Below are positions 42,003-51,242 of a stretch of DNA of 64,000 nt, piece by piece; the stretch's first letter is position 1; each line of letters starts with the position of its first letter. Source of the stretch: Streptomyces pilosus. GTDB lineage: Bacteria; Actinomycetota; Actinomycetes; Streptomycetales; Streptomycetaceae. Below the pieces are notes generated by a model, which was given only the letters and a program-made list of their open reading frames with translations, made no database searches and was not told the origin of the DNA. The translations under genes and the position numbers were made by a program. The DNA lies in contig NZ_BMTU01000002.1 of the NCBI RefSeq assembly GCF_014649835.1, forward strand, positions 186,001 through 250,000, given 5' to 3'.

Positions 42003-42649
42003 GCGATGCCCCGCTGGTCTGCGGCGGAACGCGGCTCGTGGACCCGGCAGCCGATGAGCGCGCTCAGCCCAGGCCGACGCTCTGCGGTGAGTTCGAGGCG
42101 AGCGACTCGCTCATCGTGCTGCCCGGTGCCGGATCCTCGCAGATCCCATCCCATGTCGGTGAGCCGATGAAGGAATGTGGCGATCGGATCAACGTCGAGG
42201 GGATGGCGGGCCAGGACCTCGGCCCGCACGAGCGGAACGCCGAGCCGGGCAGCAAAGTCGGAGACCCACAGAGTGATCAGCCGGACGGTGTCGTCAGAGC
42301 GGTCGGGCAGGGTGTAGACGCAGCCCAGGAAGAGGCACGGGCCCTCGCCCCATCGGAGGTGGGGCCCGCGCTGCGGGATCATGCAGGCCAGCAGCAGCCC
42401 GTCCTCGAACAGTCCGGCCGGCTTTGCCTGCGGGTCGCGGAACAGAGCCGGGATGTCGGCTCGGGCCGGTACAGGCAGGCCGCGCGTGGTGAGCCAGCGT
42501 TGACGGTCCTGGACGAGTGCGGCGGCCTCGTCTCGTTCGGCGTCGGTGCACAGTGTCCGCATCTCGTACACGGCCGGTAACGCTGTCGCCCGCCGGTGCA
42601 GGAAGGCGTGTAAGGGCTTGGTGGCGACAGAAACGGGTGACGCGTTCAT
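41999..42649 (-). CDS. Probable GNAT-type acyltransferase-like protein
   Basis: The start chosen is the ATG at 42649 (MNASPVSVATKPLHAFLHRR), overlapping the regulator stop (ATGA). The 216-residue product has a GNAT-like succession: LCTDAERDEAAALVQDRQRW, KPAGLFEDGLLLACMIPQRG, CLFLGCVYTLPDRSDDTVRL and LGVPLVRAEVLARHPLDVDP. The acetyl-CoA binding loop is not clearly canonical, so this is an assignment by pattern. Lies in a translationally coupled group with the HTH protein and DUF6624 gene. Confidence 0.5.
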   Translation of the reverse strand: MNASPVSVATKPLHAFLHRRATALPAVYEMRTLCTDAERDEAAALVQDRQRWLTTRGLPVPARADIPALFRDPQAKPAGLFEDGLLLACMIPQRGPHLRWGEGPCLFLGCVYTLPDRSDDTVRLITLWVSDFAARLGVPLVRAEVLARHPLDVDPIATFLHRLTDMGWDLRGSGTGQHDERVARLELTAERRPGLSALIGCRVHEPRSAADQRGIA

Positions 42650-43137
42650 TGGCTCGCTCCGCTCTCCGTCGTGGCGGCTGGCCTGGTGCCCAGCAGGCCC
42701 CACGCGTGGGCAAGGACGACGAGCTGGGTGGTGTTGGCCGCCCCGGTCTTGTCGAGCAGTTCGTCGTGTGCCGCTCGGACATCGGCGGGGGCGATCTTGG
42801 CGGCGACGGCGATGTCGTGGGGATTGCTGTGCTCAGCGACGGCCTGCAGCAGCAGTTGCTGCTCCGGGCTGAGCTTGGGCGTTGGCCTGTCCGTTGTGGG
42901 TGGGGCGACTTGTTGGGCAGCGAACAGGCGGTGCACGATCACCGGTGGTTTGCAGCGGGGCGGGCAGTGGAGGCTCGCCCGGATGTCGCGGACGTACTGG
43001 CGGACGGTTACGGCCGAGAGTTCGGTCTCGGTGGCGATCTCATGGGGGGTGAGGCCGTCTGCGAGGTGCTGGGCGACGCGCTGCAATGTCGGCGTCAGGG
43101 GTGTGATGGGTGCGCTGGTCGTCACGGGCGGGGTCAC
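42646..43137 (-). CDS. LuxR-type helix-turn-helix protein
   Basis: The start chosen is the GTG at 43137, five bases after GGAG. The 163-residue protein has a LuxR-like HTH near the N terminus: LQRVAQHLADGLTPHEIATE followed by LSAVTVRQYVRDIRASLHC. A second, weaker copy near 85-130 reads LSPEQQLLLQAVAEHSNPHD and ANTTQLVVLAHAWGLL. No receiver or ligand domain. It may regulate the lanthipeptide cluster or its coupled neighbours. Confidence 0.7.
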   Translation of the reverse strand: MTPPVTTSAPITPLTPTLQRVAQHLADGLTPHEIATETELSAVTVRQYVRDIRASLHCPPRCKPPVIVHRLFAAQQVAPPTTDRPTPKLSPEQQLLLQAVAEHSNPHDIAVAAKIAPADVRAAHDELLDKTGAANTTQLVVLAHAWGLLGTRPAATTESGASQ

Positions 43138-43263
43138 GGTGTCTCCTTCTCGGCTGGGTGGCTGGTCACTGGGAGGGGTGCCGCCGGTCCCCGCGGGGGA
43201 CGGGGGCCGGCGGCACGGGCCCGTGCGCGGCGGTCTGGATTCACGGGTGCCGCGCACGGGGGC

Positions 43264-44517
43264 TCATGCGGCGGTGGGGTCGGGTCGTGCCCAGGACGCT
43301 TCGGCGGCGAGGCGTTCGGACCACTGGATGTGGTCCTCGTTGAAGGCGGCGTCGGCGAGGCGTATGCGCTGGACTTCGCCGGTTCCGGCCGGTGGATAGG
43401 TGTGCTGGATGTCGCGCCACAGGCGCTGGAGGACGTAGCCGCGGTCGAGGGCATGGGCGCCGTGCAGTTCCATGGCGTCCTGGGTGGACTGCATGGCCCA
43501 CTGGTGGCCGAGATACTTGGCGTTGATCAGGTCGGCGTCGCAGGGCAGGCCCTGGTCGAGGAGGTGCACGGACTGGTAGGCCAGGATTCGTCCGGCGCGC
43601 AGGCGGGCCTCCATGTCACCGATGCGGTCCCGCAGGACCGGCAGATCGGACAGGGCGCCCCGGTAGCGGGCGCGCGCCTTGAGGCGGGAAGTCGTGGTGG
43701 CCACGACCGCCTCGTGGATCCCGAGGCTGAGCGCAGCCAGGTTGGGACGGCCGTACAGGATGCTGCTGCTCTGGGCCACGCTCAGCCCCTGGCCGATCTC
43801 TCCGACCACGTTGTCCTCGGGGACGCGGACGTGGTCGAGGTCGAGGCGGCCGGCGGAGAAGCCGTGCAGGCCGAGGCCGGGACGATGGTCGGAGACCGAG
43901 AGCCCGGGTCGGTCGGATTCCACCATGAACGCGGTCAGCGCCTGGGAAGTACTTACGCCGGCCTCGGCGGTTCGGGCGACGACGAGGTGGGCTCCGGCGA
44001 GATGGCTGTTGCCGATGTGGACCTTGCTGCCGGTGATCACCCATTGATTGCGGGCGCGTTCGGCGGTGGTTTCGATGCCGCCGATGTGCCCGCCGGCCCG
44101 CGGTTCGGTCACGGCGATCGACAAAAGAAGTGAACCGTCCGCCACCCGCGGCAGCCAGCGGCCCTTCTGCTCATAAGTGGCGAAGTGCAACAACCCGCCG
44201 ACGGGGATGAGGGTGGCCTGCAGGATGGCCGCGGCAGCCGCCGAGACCCGCGCGATGCGGTGGACCAGGACCGTCTTGGCCACATGGCCGGCGCCAAGAC
44301 CGCCGAAGGCGGCCGGGACGGTGACGGCGAACCAGCCCCGTGCGGCCATCAGGTCGGCGACCTTGCGCTCCACCCTGCCCGGAGCGGCCTCCATACGTGC
44401 GGCGCGCGGCGCGATGTGCTCTTCCGCGAAGACGTCCGCCTCGTCCCACAGCAGTTCGTGGCGGGCGGTGAGGTAGGGACGCAGCGCCGGTGGAGGAGTG
44501 GTGGGTGTGGCGGGCAT
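43264..44517 (-). CDS. Acyl-CoA dehydrogenase
   Basis: A 417-residue flavoprotein with the family order: N-terminal helical domain (MAARGWFAVTVPAAFGGLGA), the FAD-binding segment LLSIAVTEPRAGGHIGGIET, the beta-domain WVITGSKVHIGNSHLAGAHL, and the C-terminal helical domain INAKYLGHQWAMQSTQDAME with LHGAHALDRGYVLQRLWRDI. The catalytic Glu is probably in the DAMELHG region. Substrate unknown. Next to regulator and lanthipeptide genes it may act in secondary metabolism. Confidence 0.88.
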   Translation of the reverse strand: MPATPTTPPPALRPYLTARHELLWDEADVFAEEHIAPRAARMEAAPGRVERKVADLMAARGWFAVTVPAAFGGLGAGHVAKTVLVHRIARVSAAAAAILQATLIPVGGLLHFATYEQKGRWLPRVADGSLLLSIAVTEPRAGGHIGGIETTAERARNQWVITGSKVHIGNSHLAGAHLVVARTAEAGVSTSQALTAFMVESDRPGLSVSDHRPGLGLHGFSAGRLDLDHVRVPEDNVVGEIGQGLSVAQSSSILYGRPNLAALSLGIHEAVVATTTSRLKARARYRGALSDLPVLRDRIGDMEARLRAGRILAYQSVHLLDQGLPCDADLINAKYLGHQWAMQSTQDAMELHGAHALDRGYVLQRLWRDIQHTYPPAGTGEVQRIRLADAAFNEDHIQWSERLAAEASWARPDPTAA

Positions 44518-44603
44518 GGTCGTCTCCCTCTCCCTGGGTGAAGGTCGCACAGTGGAGTGGCCGGGGATCGCCTGCGGCTCCCGGGTGGGGGTGGTGGAAC
44601 GGC

Positions 44604-45245
44604 CTAGCGGACGGGCGCGTGGGCGATGTGGTCCATCACCTGGGCGCCGGCGTCGATGACGATGTCTCTCAGCCGTCGGGCCTCGCTCAGGGGCCGCTTC
44701 TCGGGGTCGATGACGCACACTGTGCCGAGCACGGTGCCGCTGTCGTGGATGAGCGGTGCGCCGAAGTAGGAGCGGATCCCGACCGCGTCGACCACATGGT
44801 TGCCGCTGAAGCGCGGGCTGGCGTGCACGTCGTGCAGCGGCAGGGCCTTCTTGCGGGCCATGACCTCCGGGCACCAGCCGTGGTCGCGGCTCATGGTGCG
44901 GCCGACGATGACGTACCCGCTGTCAGCGGGCGGCTGGTGCAGCCCGACGAAGGTCTGCTCCTCCAGGAAGAGATTGACGAACCCGTACAGGAATCCGGCC
45001 TGCGTGGCCATGTCGCGTGCCAGCTCGTCGAAGTCCCGGCTGGTCGCGGTGGGCACGCCCAGGCGCTCGAGCAGCTCATACCGCCGCGCCAGTTCGGTCG
45101 TCTGCTGGTCCTGCGGGCCGGGGACGGCAACGTCAGCCGAGACGGACGGCCCAAGGCCGATGTCTCGCATGTTGCGTCGCGGCAGTGACCGCGTTGCTCG
45201 GACGGTCTGCGGTACGAGGTAGGGGTCGTTGGGCTGATATGACAT
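44604..45245 (-). CDS. GAF-domain protein attached to the conservon
   Basis: A 213-residue protein with a GAF fold over residues 60-205: LGVPTATSRDFDELARDMAT, HGWCPEVMARKKALPLHDVH, GIRSYFGAPLIHDSGTVLGT and VCVIDPEKRPLSEARRLRDI. Its start overlaps the cvnD stop (TGATG), so it is coupled as a fifth conservon gene. GAF domains bind small ligands. It may sense a signal for, or act as output of, the G-protein-like CvnD. Confidence 0.82.
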   Translation of the reverse strand: MSYQPNDPYLVPQTVRATRSLPRRNMRDIGLGPSVSADVAVPGPQDQQTTELARRYELLERLGVPTATSRDFDELARDMATQAGFLYGFVNLFLEEQTFVGLHQPPADSGYVIVGRTMSRDHGWCPEVMARKKALPLHDVHASPRFSGNHVVDAVGIRSYFGAPLIHDSGTVLGTVCVIDPEKRPLSEARRLRDIVIDAGAQVMDHIAHAPVR

Positions 45246-45913
45246 CAGGCGTCCTGGAGGGTAGTAGTGGCTGCTGGGCGAGCGGGGCCTGCTGATGCGC
45301 TCTTCACGGCGTGGCCGACGAGGGTCAGCAGGACGCCGGCAACGTGGTTCGGGTCGCGGGCATCGCAGGTGACCACCGGCGCAGAGGTGGGGAGTTCGAG
45401 GGCGGTGCGAACCTGTTCGGGGTGGTAGCGGTGTGCTCCGTCGAACTGGTTGATGGCGACGACGAAAGGCAGGCCGATGTCTTCGAAGAAGCTGACGGAA
45501 GTGAAGCTGCTTTCCAGGCGGCGGGTGTCGACCAGAACGACCGCGCCGACGGCTCCGCGGGAGAGGTCGTACCAGAGGTCGACGAACCGGTCCTGGCCGG
45601 GCGTGCCGAACAGAAACAGTTCCAGGGGCACGGGCGCGTCCGGCAGGCTGAGGCGGCCGAAGTCGAAGGCGACCGTGGTGGTCTGCTTCGCCTCGACGCC
45701 TTCCAGGCTGTCCACGTCAGCGCTCGCCTCGGTCAGGTACTCCTCCGTGCTCAGCGGCGTGATCTCGCTGACAGCACCAACGGCGGTGGTCTTGCCCGCG
45801 CCGAAGCCCCCGGCAATCACGATCTTCAGCACAGTCGGTGCACCGGCCTGCGGGCGCGACGGACTCCGCAGCGCCACGGTCGAGTCATCCGGCCTGGGGG
45901 TAGGCGACGGCAT
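45245..45913 (-). CDS. cvnD: Conservon GTPase CvnD
   Basis: A 222-residue small GTPase: P-loop VIAGGFGAGKTTAVGAV, switch region TVAFDFGRLSLPD, FLFGTPGQDRFVDLWYDLSR (G3-like, TPGQ), AINQFDGA (N-Q-F-D, G4-like). It overlaps cvnC by 29 bp. In conservons CvnD works with the CvnA sensor, CvnB roadblock protein and CvnC as a eukaryote-like signalling complex at the membrane affecting differentiation and antibiotic production. Confidence 0.92.
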   Translation of the reverse strand: MPSPTPRPDDSTVALRSPSRPQAGAPTVLKIVIAGGFGAGKTTAVGAVSEITPLSTEEYLTEASADVDSLEGVEAKQTTTVAFDFGRLSLPDAPVPLELFLFGTPGQDRFVDLWYDLSRGAVGAVVLVDTRRLESSFTSVSFFEDIGLPFVVAINQFDGAHRYHPEQVRTALELPTSAPVVTCDARDPNHVAGVLLTLVGHAVKSASAGPARPAATTTLQDA

Positions 45914-46298
45914 CGGGCCACTTCCTCTTCAGGCCCACAGAGAGGGCCGCCAATAGGTGGGTGGTGGGACGCTCATCCGCGTCTGCGTCGGAGGCGGCAT
46001 AGGCATCGGTGACGGAGACGACCAGGGCATCGGCGTCCAAGAGGTCCGAGACGAGGATCTTGACGGCGGTGACGGGGCGGCGGAGTCGGCCGGCTAGCTC
46101 GGTCACGGAACGCCGGTGCTCTTGGCACAGGGCGAGGATCTCTTCGCACTCCGCGGCCTGCCCCGGGCCCGGCCGCCCCGACCCGGCGTCCAGCACGGTC
46201 TCCAAGCCCAGCAGGTGCCGCGGCTTGGTGCGCCCGCGCGTCAGCGTGTAGGTCCGCACGAACGTCGACTCCTCGGCCGAGCGGCCGTGTGTGCTCAC
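45885..46298 (-). CDS. cvnC: Conservon protein CvnC (DUF742)
   Basis: A 137-residue DUF742 protein: VRTYTLTRGRTKPRHLLGLE, ECEEILALCQEHRRSVTELA, GRLRRPVTAVKILVSDLLDA. A winged-helix-like fold with the typical VRPYxLTxGRT opening. It links cvnB (ATGA overlap) and cvnD (29 bp overlap). It is presumed to bind CvnB or CvnD in the signalling complex. Confidence 0.9.
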   Translation of the reverse strand: MSTHGRSAEESTFVRTYTLTRGRTKPRHLLGLETVLDAGSGRPGPGQAAECEEILALCQEHRRSVTELAGRLRRPVTAVKILVSDLLDADALVVSVTDAYAASDADADERPTTHLLAALSVGLKRKWPDAVAYPQAG

Positions 46299-46810
46299 CG
46301 GACCTCAGCACCCGTGCCGACGCGGACGGGGATCTGCATGTAAGGGGCGAACTTCTGGACGAGGCGCCCCATCTCGAACCCGACGGTGCCCGCGTCGGCG
46401 TCCGTGGTGCTGATGACGGCGAGGATCGTGTCCACCTCACCGCGTTCGTTGCCGGGATGGCCCTCGAACGCTGCGCTGCACCCGGCGCTCTGGACGAAGA
46501 ACAGGCAGTCGTCTCGCTCGATGATGACTTGCTTGGCCGGCCTCTTCTTGTGGCTGGGGCCGGTGATGTTCGTCGCGAGGGAGGCCACTCCGCTGAGCGC
46601 GGCCGACAGTTCGTCCGCCCAGTCCTTGTCGACGTCGCTGTCCAGCAGCCGCAGTCCGTCGCGCGACAGCAGGACGGCGTGCGTGACGCCCGGAGTCTCG
46701 GAGGTGAAGTGACGCAGCAGCCAGGCCATGTTGTCCCGTTGACCGCTTGCCGTCGTCTCGGATGCGGGGGCGTCGCTGGTCATGTTGTTCATCGCGGGGT
46801 GGGTGCTCAT
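46295..46810 (-). CDS. cvnB: Conservon protein CvnB (roadblock/LC7)
   Basis: A 171-residue roadblock/LC7 protein: NMAWLLRHFTSETPGVTHAV, LLSRDGLRLLDSDVDKDWAD, LSAALSGVASLATNITG and VGFEMGRLVQKFAPYMQIPV. Roadblock proteins modulate small GTPases as dimers. Stop overlaps cvnC start (ATGA). The first 27 residues are a disordered extension, so a later in-frame start is possible. Confidence 0.92.
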   Translation of the reverse strand: MSTHPAMNNMTSDAPASETTASGQRDNMAWLLRHFTSETPGVTHAVLLSRDGLRLLDSDVDKDWADELSAALSGVASLATNITGPSHKKRPAKQVIIERDDCLFFVQSAGCSAAFEGHPGNERGEVDTILAVISTTDADAGTVGFEMGRLVQKFAPYMQIPVRVGTGAEVR

Positions 46811-46881
46811 AGGGATCGCTCCAGAAGGGGGAAGGGCCAGCGGATGTAACAGGCCACCGGGAACGTGAAGGAAGGGCGAAA

Positions 46882-48396
46882 TCAGGGCCTGGGTTGCTCT
46901 GCGGAAGCGGGCGAAGAACCAGCGGTCCCGCTGGCCTGGATGCCTTTGCGGAAGGCGGCTGCGAGCCCTGGCGTCGCCGCGGTCACGGGGGCTTGCTCCC
47001 GCTCGCGTGGTGGACGGAACGAGCCGGCCTGACGCGTACGCGTGGGAAGGGCGGGCGCATCAGCCGAGTGACCTGCCTCTCCGGCTCTCGGCGCCCCTGC
47101 GGTGCCCGGGCGTGGTACCTGGCCCGCCGGGATGGCTGGAGTCGTGGCACTCTGCCGAGGCGGCGCGGAGGGGCGGGGTCTCCTGGGGAGCGCGCCCGAG
47201 TCCTCGGGCGAGGGAATCGCGACGATGAGCCGTGCCGGAATGACGACCAGGGCGGTGGTGCCTCCCGTCACGTTCTCCTGGAGGAGAACGGACAGCCCGT
47301 GCGACTGGGCGATTTTCGCGGCGACCAGCAAGCCGAGCTGTCCCGCTCGTACCTGACCGCTGACGTCCACCTCGTCAGGGGCCTTGAGCAGGTGGTTCAT
47401 CTGCGCGCGTGTCTGCGGATGCATAGGGATGGCCCGGTCCTCGACCTCGATCGCCAGCCCGTTGGAAACCCGCTGCGCTCGCACGGTCACCTTCGTTGCC
47501 GGATCGGAGCACTCGCAGGCGTTCTCGATCAGCTCGGCCAGAAGGTGGGTCAGGTCCGGACCCACATGTCCCGGAAGGCCCAGCTCAGCGCCCACGGAAC
47601 CAGCCGCGACGGCCACACGCGGATACTGCACAACTTCGGAGACCGCGCCGCGCAGCGCCGTCGCGACGGGGACGGGCCGACGCACGCTGCGCAGGGACTG
47701 CCCGCCCAGCACCGCCGTGCTCTCGACCTGTCGGCGCATCCGCGTCACGAGGTGATCGATCTCGAAGATCTTCGAAAGCAGCTCCGGGTCGTCGGTCAGT
47801 TTCTCCAGCTGGCTCAGTGCCTCGAGCGCCTTGCCGACCAGTGCGTGCTCGCGCATCGCCAGACGGCGCAGCACTTCCAGGAGAACGACGGACTGGGACT
47901 CGTCGTGCACGCGTATCAGCGACGCTATGGCCTGCGCCTGGAGGGAACTCAACGCCTTGTTGATTTCGACGGTCGGACTGGCCGGCGGTGGCGTCTGCAT
48001 GTCCGGCAGCGCTGGGCGTCCCCCGCGGCACAGCTCGTCCGCCGACCACTGCACCGACTTCTCGACGGCCGCTCCTGCCTCGGCGACCGCTGTCAGCGCC
48101 GCTGCCTGGGCCTCCTCCACAGCTGCCTGCATGGCCCCTGCGGCCGTGCGCACTCCGCGAGCCGCCACCAGCGCGACCCCGGCCAGCCCACAGACAACGT
48201 CGGCCAGGAGCCAGCCGGGACCTACCGCAGACATCGACCACAGGGCGAAGGCGGCACCCAACAGCGCGGTCAGTAGCACCACGGGCAAGGCCACGGCGCG
48301 GCGGACACGGTGCAGCGTGATCGGGTCGATCCGTGGAGGCCGACGTCTGCGGTGGCCGGGAGCGGCCGGCCGTGCCGGGAAGGCGCTGTCAGGCAT
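46882..48396 (-). CDS. cvnA: Conservon sensor histidine-kinase-like protein CvnA
   Basis: A 504-residue membrane protein. Two membrane helices (about 34-52 and 58-80: ALPVVLLTALLGAAFALWSM, WLLADVVCGLAGVALVAARG) flank only a short loop. Next comes a helical dimerisation region (LLEVLRRLAMREHALVGKAL, HLVTRMRRQVESTAVLGGQS) and a HATPase_c domain with LAELIENACECSD (N box) and VRAGQLGLLVAAKIAQSHGL. A long Pro/Arg-rich tail follows. The usual phospho-acceptor His box is not obvious (HLVTRMRRQ is the nearest), as is common for CvnA. Heads the conservon; 71 bp from cvnB. Confidence 0.88.
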   Translation of the reverse strand: MPDSAFPARPAAPGHRRRRPPRIDPITLHRVRRAVALPVVLLTALLGAAFALWSMSAVGPGWLLADVVCGLAGVALVAARGVRTAAGAMQAAVEEAQAAALTAVAEAGAAVEKSVQWSADELCRGGRPALPDMQTPPPASPTVEINKALSSLQAQAIASLIRVHDESQSVVLLEVLRRLAMREHALVGKALEALSQLEKLTDDPELLSKIFEIDHLVTRMRRQVESTAVLGGQSLRSVRRPVPVATALRGAVSEVVQYPRVAVAAGSVGAELGLPGHVGPDLTHLLAELIENACECSDPATKVTVRAQRVSNGLAIEVEDRAIPMHPQTRAQMNHLLKAPDEVDVSGQVRAGQLGLLVAAKIAQSHGLSVLLQENVTGGTTALVVIPARLIVAIPSPEDSGALPRRPRPSAPPRQSATTPAIPAGQVPRPGTAGAPRAGEAGHSADAPALPTRTRQAGSFRPPREREQAPVTAATPGLAAAFRKGIQASGTAGSSPASAEQPRP

Positions 48397-48423
48397 GGGA
48401 ATCCTCGTCAGAAGGCGGGGTTG

Positions 48424-50328
48424 CTAGGCGTGCTGCGGCGTCAGGCTTGTGCAGGTCTGGAGCGTGTTGCGTGAGGTCGAGCGAGGCGCCGGAACCTCGA
48501 CCGTGCCTCGCTGGCAGGAAGACTGCGTCGCCAGCTGATGAAGGAGCCGGGCACTTTGGATCAGGCCCATGTGGCTGAACGCCTGCGGGAAATTACCGAG
48601 CTGGCGCTGCTGGACGGGGTCGTACTCCTCGGCCAGGAGCCCGAGGCCGCTGCGCAGCGCGAGAAGGTGTTCGAACAGGGCGTGGGCCTCGCCGAGGCGG
48701 CCGGTCAGGGCGAGCGCATCGACGAGCCAGAAGTTGCAAAGGAGGAAGGTGCCCTCATCGCCGGCCAAGCCGTCCGCTCCGGTGCGCTTGCCGCGGGTCG
48801 GGTACCGGTACACGAGCCCGTCCGGTGTGGAGAGTTCACGACGTACCGCATCCACGGTGCCGATGACGCGCGGGTCGTGTGGCGGCAGGAAGCCGACGCA
48901 GGGGATGAGCAGCGTGGCGGCGTCCAGGTCCTGGGAGCCGTAGGACTGGGTGAAGGTGTTGCGCGCCGGGTCGAAGCCCTTGGTGCAGACCTCATGGTGG
49001 ATCGTGGCCCGCAACTCGACCAAGGGGGGCAGGTCCACGTCGAGGGCACCGACTTCCGCCAGGCGGATGGTGCGGTCGACCGCGACCCAGGCCATCACCT
49101 TGGAGTGGACGAAGTGCCGGCGTGCCCCGCGGATCTCCCAGATTCCCTCGTCAGGCTCCTGCCAGCGCTGCGCCAGGTGGTCGACGAGGCGCTGGTGCAG
49201 GACCGCAGTGTCGGCGCAGTGGGCGACACCGCTCTGGTGCGCGAGGTACAGGGTCTCGATCACCTCGCCGTACACGTCGAGCTGGAGCTGGTCCGCCGCC
49301 CCGTTTCCGACCCGTACCGGGGTTGAGCCCTCGTACCCGGGAAGCCAGGCCAGCTCCCGCTCCCGCATATCGCGCTCCCCGGTGATCCCGTACATGATCT
49401 GAAGGTTCTCCGGATCGCCGGCCACCGCACGCAACAGCCATCGCCGCCACGCCTGCGCCTCCTGCCGGTACCCGGTCCCCAGCAGCGCGGCCAGCGTCGT
49501 GGAGGCGTCGCGCAGCCAGGTGTAGCGGTAGTCCCAGTTCCGTCCGCCGCCGATCTCCTCAGGCAGCGATGTGGTCGGCGCCGCGACGATCCCGCCGCTC
49601 GGCCCATGGGTCATCGCCTTCAGCGCGATCAAGGAACGAACCACGGGCTCGCGGAAGGGGCCGTCGTAGGTGCATTCCTGCGCCCACTCCTGCCAGAAGG
49701 TGAGTGTCTCGGTGAGCGCGACCTCCGGGTCGGGAACGTCAGGCGCGGCTGCATGGGATGGGCACCAACTGAGCGCGAAAGCCACGCTCTGCCCGGCGGC
49801 GACGGCGAAGGCGCTGACGATGGCACCGTCCTTCTCCACCTGCTGGACGCAGGTGTCGAGCCACAGAGCGTCCGCGCCGGCTTCCGCGACCATGCGGCCC
49901 CCGACCTCGTGGATCCACGGGCTGACGCTGCCGTACCCCGGACGCGGACGCATGGCCGAGACCATCGGCACTTCGCCGGTGAGACCCTCTACGATCCGGA
50001 TCACCTGAGGTGCCCCGTCGCGTGGCGGCATGAAATCCAGGACGCGGACCGAACCGGTCGGGATGCGCCACACCGATTCGAGGACGAGTGAGTCACCGCA
50101 GTACCGGCGTTTGGCTTCCGCTTCGGAGCCGGACCGGCCAGGAGGCGGCGAGGCCGGAGCGATCTGCCAGGTGCCGTGTTTCTGCGTCCCGAGCAGGCCG
50201 GCGAAAACGGCCGGCGAGTCGAAGCGGGGCAGGCACAGCCAGTCGATCGAACCGTCGTCGCAGACGTGGGCACTGGTCTGCATGTCGCCGATCAGGCCGT
50301 ACTGCTCGATACGCGGAAGACGTTCCAT
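48424..50328 (-). CDS. Glycoside hydrolase family 15 enzyme (glucoamylase/trehalase-like)
   Basis: A 634-residue GH15 protein of the bacterial two-domain type. The N-terminal beta-sandwich starts IEQYGLIGDMQTSAHVCDDG and DWLCLPRFDSPAVFAGLLG. The catalytic alpha-barrel has GGRNWDYRYTWLRDAST, with an acid Glu expected near the RMREREL/WLPGYEGS region, and the C-terminal base Glu in LLAEEYDP before GNFPQAFSHMGLIQSA. No signal peptide, so it acts in the cytoplasm, probably on trehalose or maltodextrins. ATG at 50328. It is 27 bp from the cvnA start and could share a transcript with the conservon. Confidence 0.9.
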   Translation of the reverse strand: MERLPRIEQYGLIGDMQTSAHVCDDGSIDWLCLPRFDSPAVFAGLLGTQKHGTWQIAPASPPPGRSGSEAEAKRRYCGDSLVLESVWRIPTGSVRVLDFMPPRDGAPQVIRIVEGLTGEVPMVSAMRPRPGYGSVSPWIHEVGGRMVAEAGADALWLDTCVQQVEKDGAIVSAFAVAAGQSVAFALSWCPSHAAAPDVPDPEVALTETLTFWQEWAQECTYDGPFREPVVRSLIALKAMTHGPSGGIVAAPTTSLPEEIGGGRNWDYRYTWLRDASTTLAALLGTGYRQEAQAWRRWLLRAVAGDPENLQIMYGITGERDMRERELAWLPGYEGSTPVRVGNGAADQLQLDVYGEVIETLYLAHQSGVAHCADTAVLHQRLVDHLAQRWQEPDEGIWEIRGARRHFVHSKVMAWVAVDRTIRLAEVGALDVDLPPLVELRATIHHEVCTKGFDPARNTFTQSYGSQDLDAATLLIPCVGFLPPHDPRVIGTVDAVRRELSTPDGLVYRYPTRGKRTGADGLAGDEGTFLLCNFWLVDALALTGRLGEAHALFEHLLALRSGLGLLAEEYDPVQQRQLGNFPQAFSHMGLIQSARLLHQLATQSSCQRGTVEVPAPRSTSRNTLQTCTSLTPQHA

Positions 50329-50417
50329 CGCTTGTGAATCTCCATTGACCCCGCAGGCCGGGGGTATCGGGGGCCGCTACGGCGGCCGGGAACACTGAGA
50401 AGGAGGGGCACCTGTGG

Positions 50418-51053
50418 TCACCGGGGTGAGGTCGGGTCGTTCAGGGTCGGCGGGGAGTCCTCGTCGGCCGCGACAGGGCTGGCTGCGCGCTCGCCGCGGA
50501 GGACCAGCCAGGCCATCGGCCCGAGAATCAGCCCGATGACGACGACCTCGGTTACTGTCACGTCCGTGGAACCGAAGCGGCCCAGACCAAACAGGCGAGG
50601 GCAACTGCGAAAACCGCCCCGCAGCATGTTGATCCGGGGCTTCCACGAACGCCGCCTGCGCTCCGGGCGCATCGACCCGGGACCACCGCGCTCCACATGC
50701 GTGACGAGCTCCTGCGTCGCTTCGGCGAGCTCGACCAGGTACACCCGGCTGGGCATGTAGCCCTCGGGGACGCTGTCCGAGCAGAGCCGCTGCGCGCGCA
50801 GCAGGACGGGGGTGCCCGAAGGGGTTCGTGCTCCCAACTGGGCAACGTGACCGCGCAGACGGCGAACGAGGTCCTCCACATCAGCAGCGCTCTCGGGTAG
50901 CGGTGAATCCTCGCCCAGCACGAGCGTCACCGTCTCCGACGCGGCCACCACTTGATCACGCTGCGGCGCCCGCTTCACGGTGACGGACCCTCGCTCTCCG
51001 CTCCCGCCCACGCTCTGGATGTCTCCTCCGCGAGGGACCAGCGAAAGGCGCAT
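50418..51053 (-). CDS. DUF6415-like protein with one membrane segment
   Basis: A 211-residue protein starting at the ATG at 51053. Residues 48-110 (SAADVEDLVRRLRGHVAQLG, VYLVELAEATQELVTHVERG) match the helical DUF6415 pattern. A membrane helix near the C terminus reads VVVIGLILGPMAWLVLRG. The very long open frame running on to 53270 is an antisense shadow of the genes at 51243 and 52704. It is divergent from the HTH/TPR regulator across 190 bp and may be its target. Function unknown. Confidence 0.6.
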   Translation of the reverse strand: MRLSLVPRGGDIQSVGGSGERGSVTVKRAPQRDQVVAASETVTLVLGEDSPLPESAADVEDLVRRLRGHVAQLGARTPSGTPVLLRAQRLCSDSVPEGYMPSRVYLVELAEATQELVTHVERGGPGSMRPERRRRSWKPRINMLRGGFRSCPRLFGLGRFGSTDVTVTEVVVIGLILGPMAWLVLRGERAASPVAADEDSPPTLNDPTSPR

Positions 51054-51242
51054 GACACAACTCCTGTTCGGATCAAGCCAAAGTGAGCCGAAATCGCCGG
51101 TTGGCACCGACGGCTGGCGTGCGAAGTGAGTGATCTGGCAGCTACGTTGAGCGAACCGTGAATCCCGTCTGAGGGGTATGCCTGTGCGGACCGGAAGGCC
51201 GCCAAAGGCGCCAAAGATCATTTCGGACCCGAGGGGCAGTCC

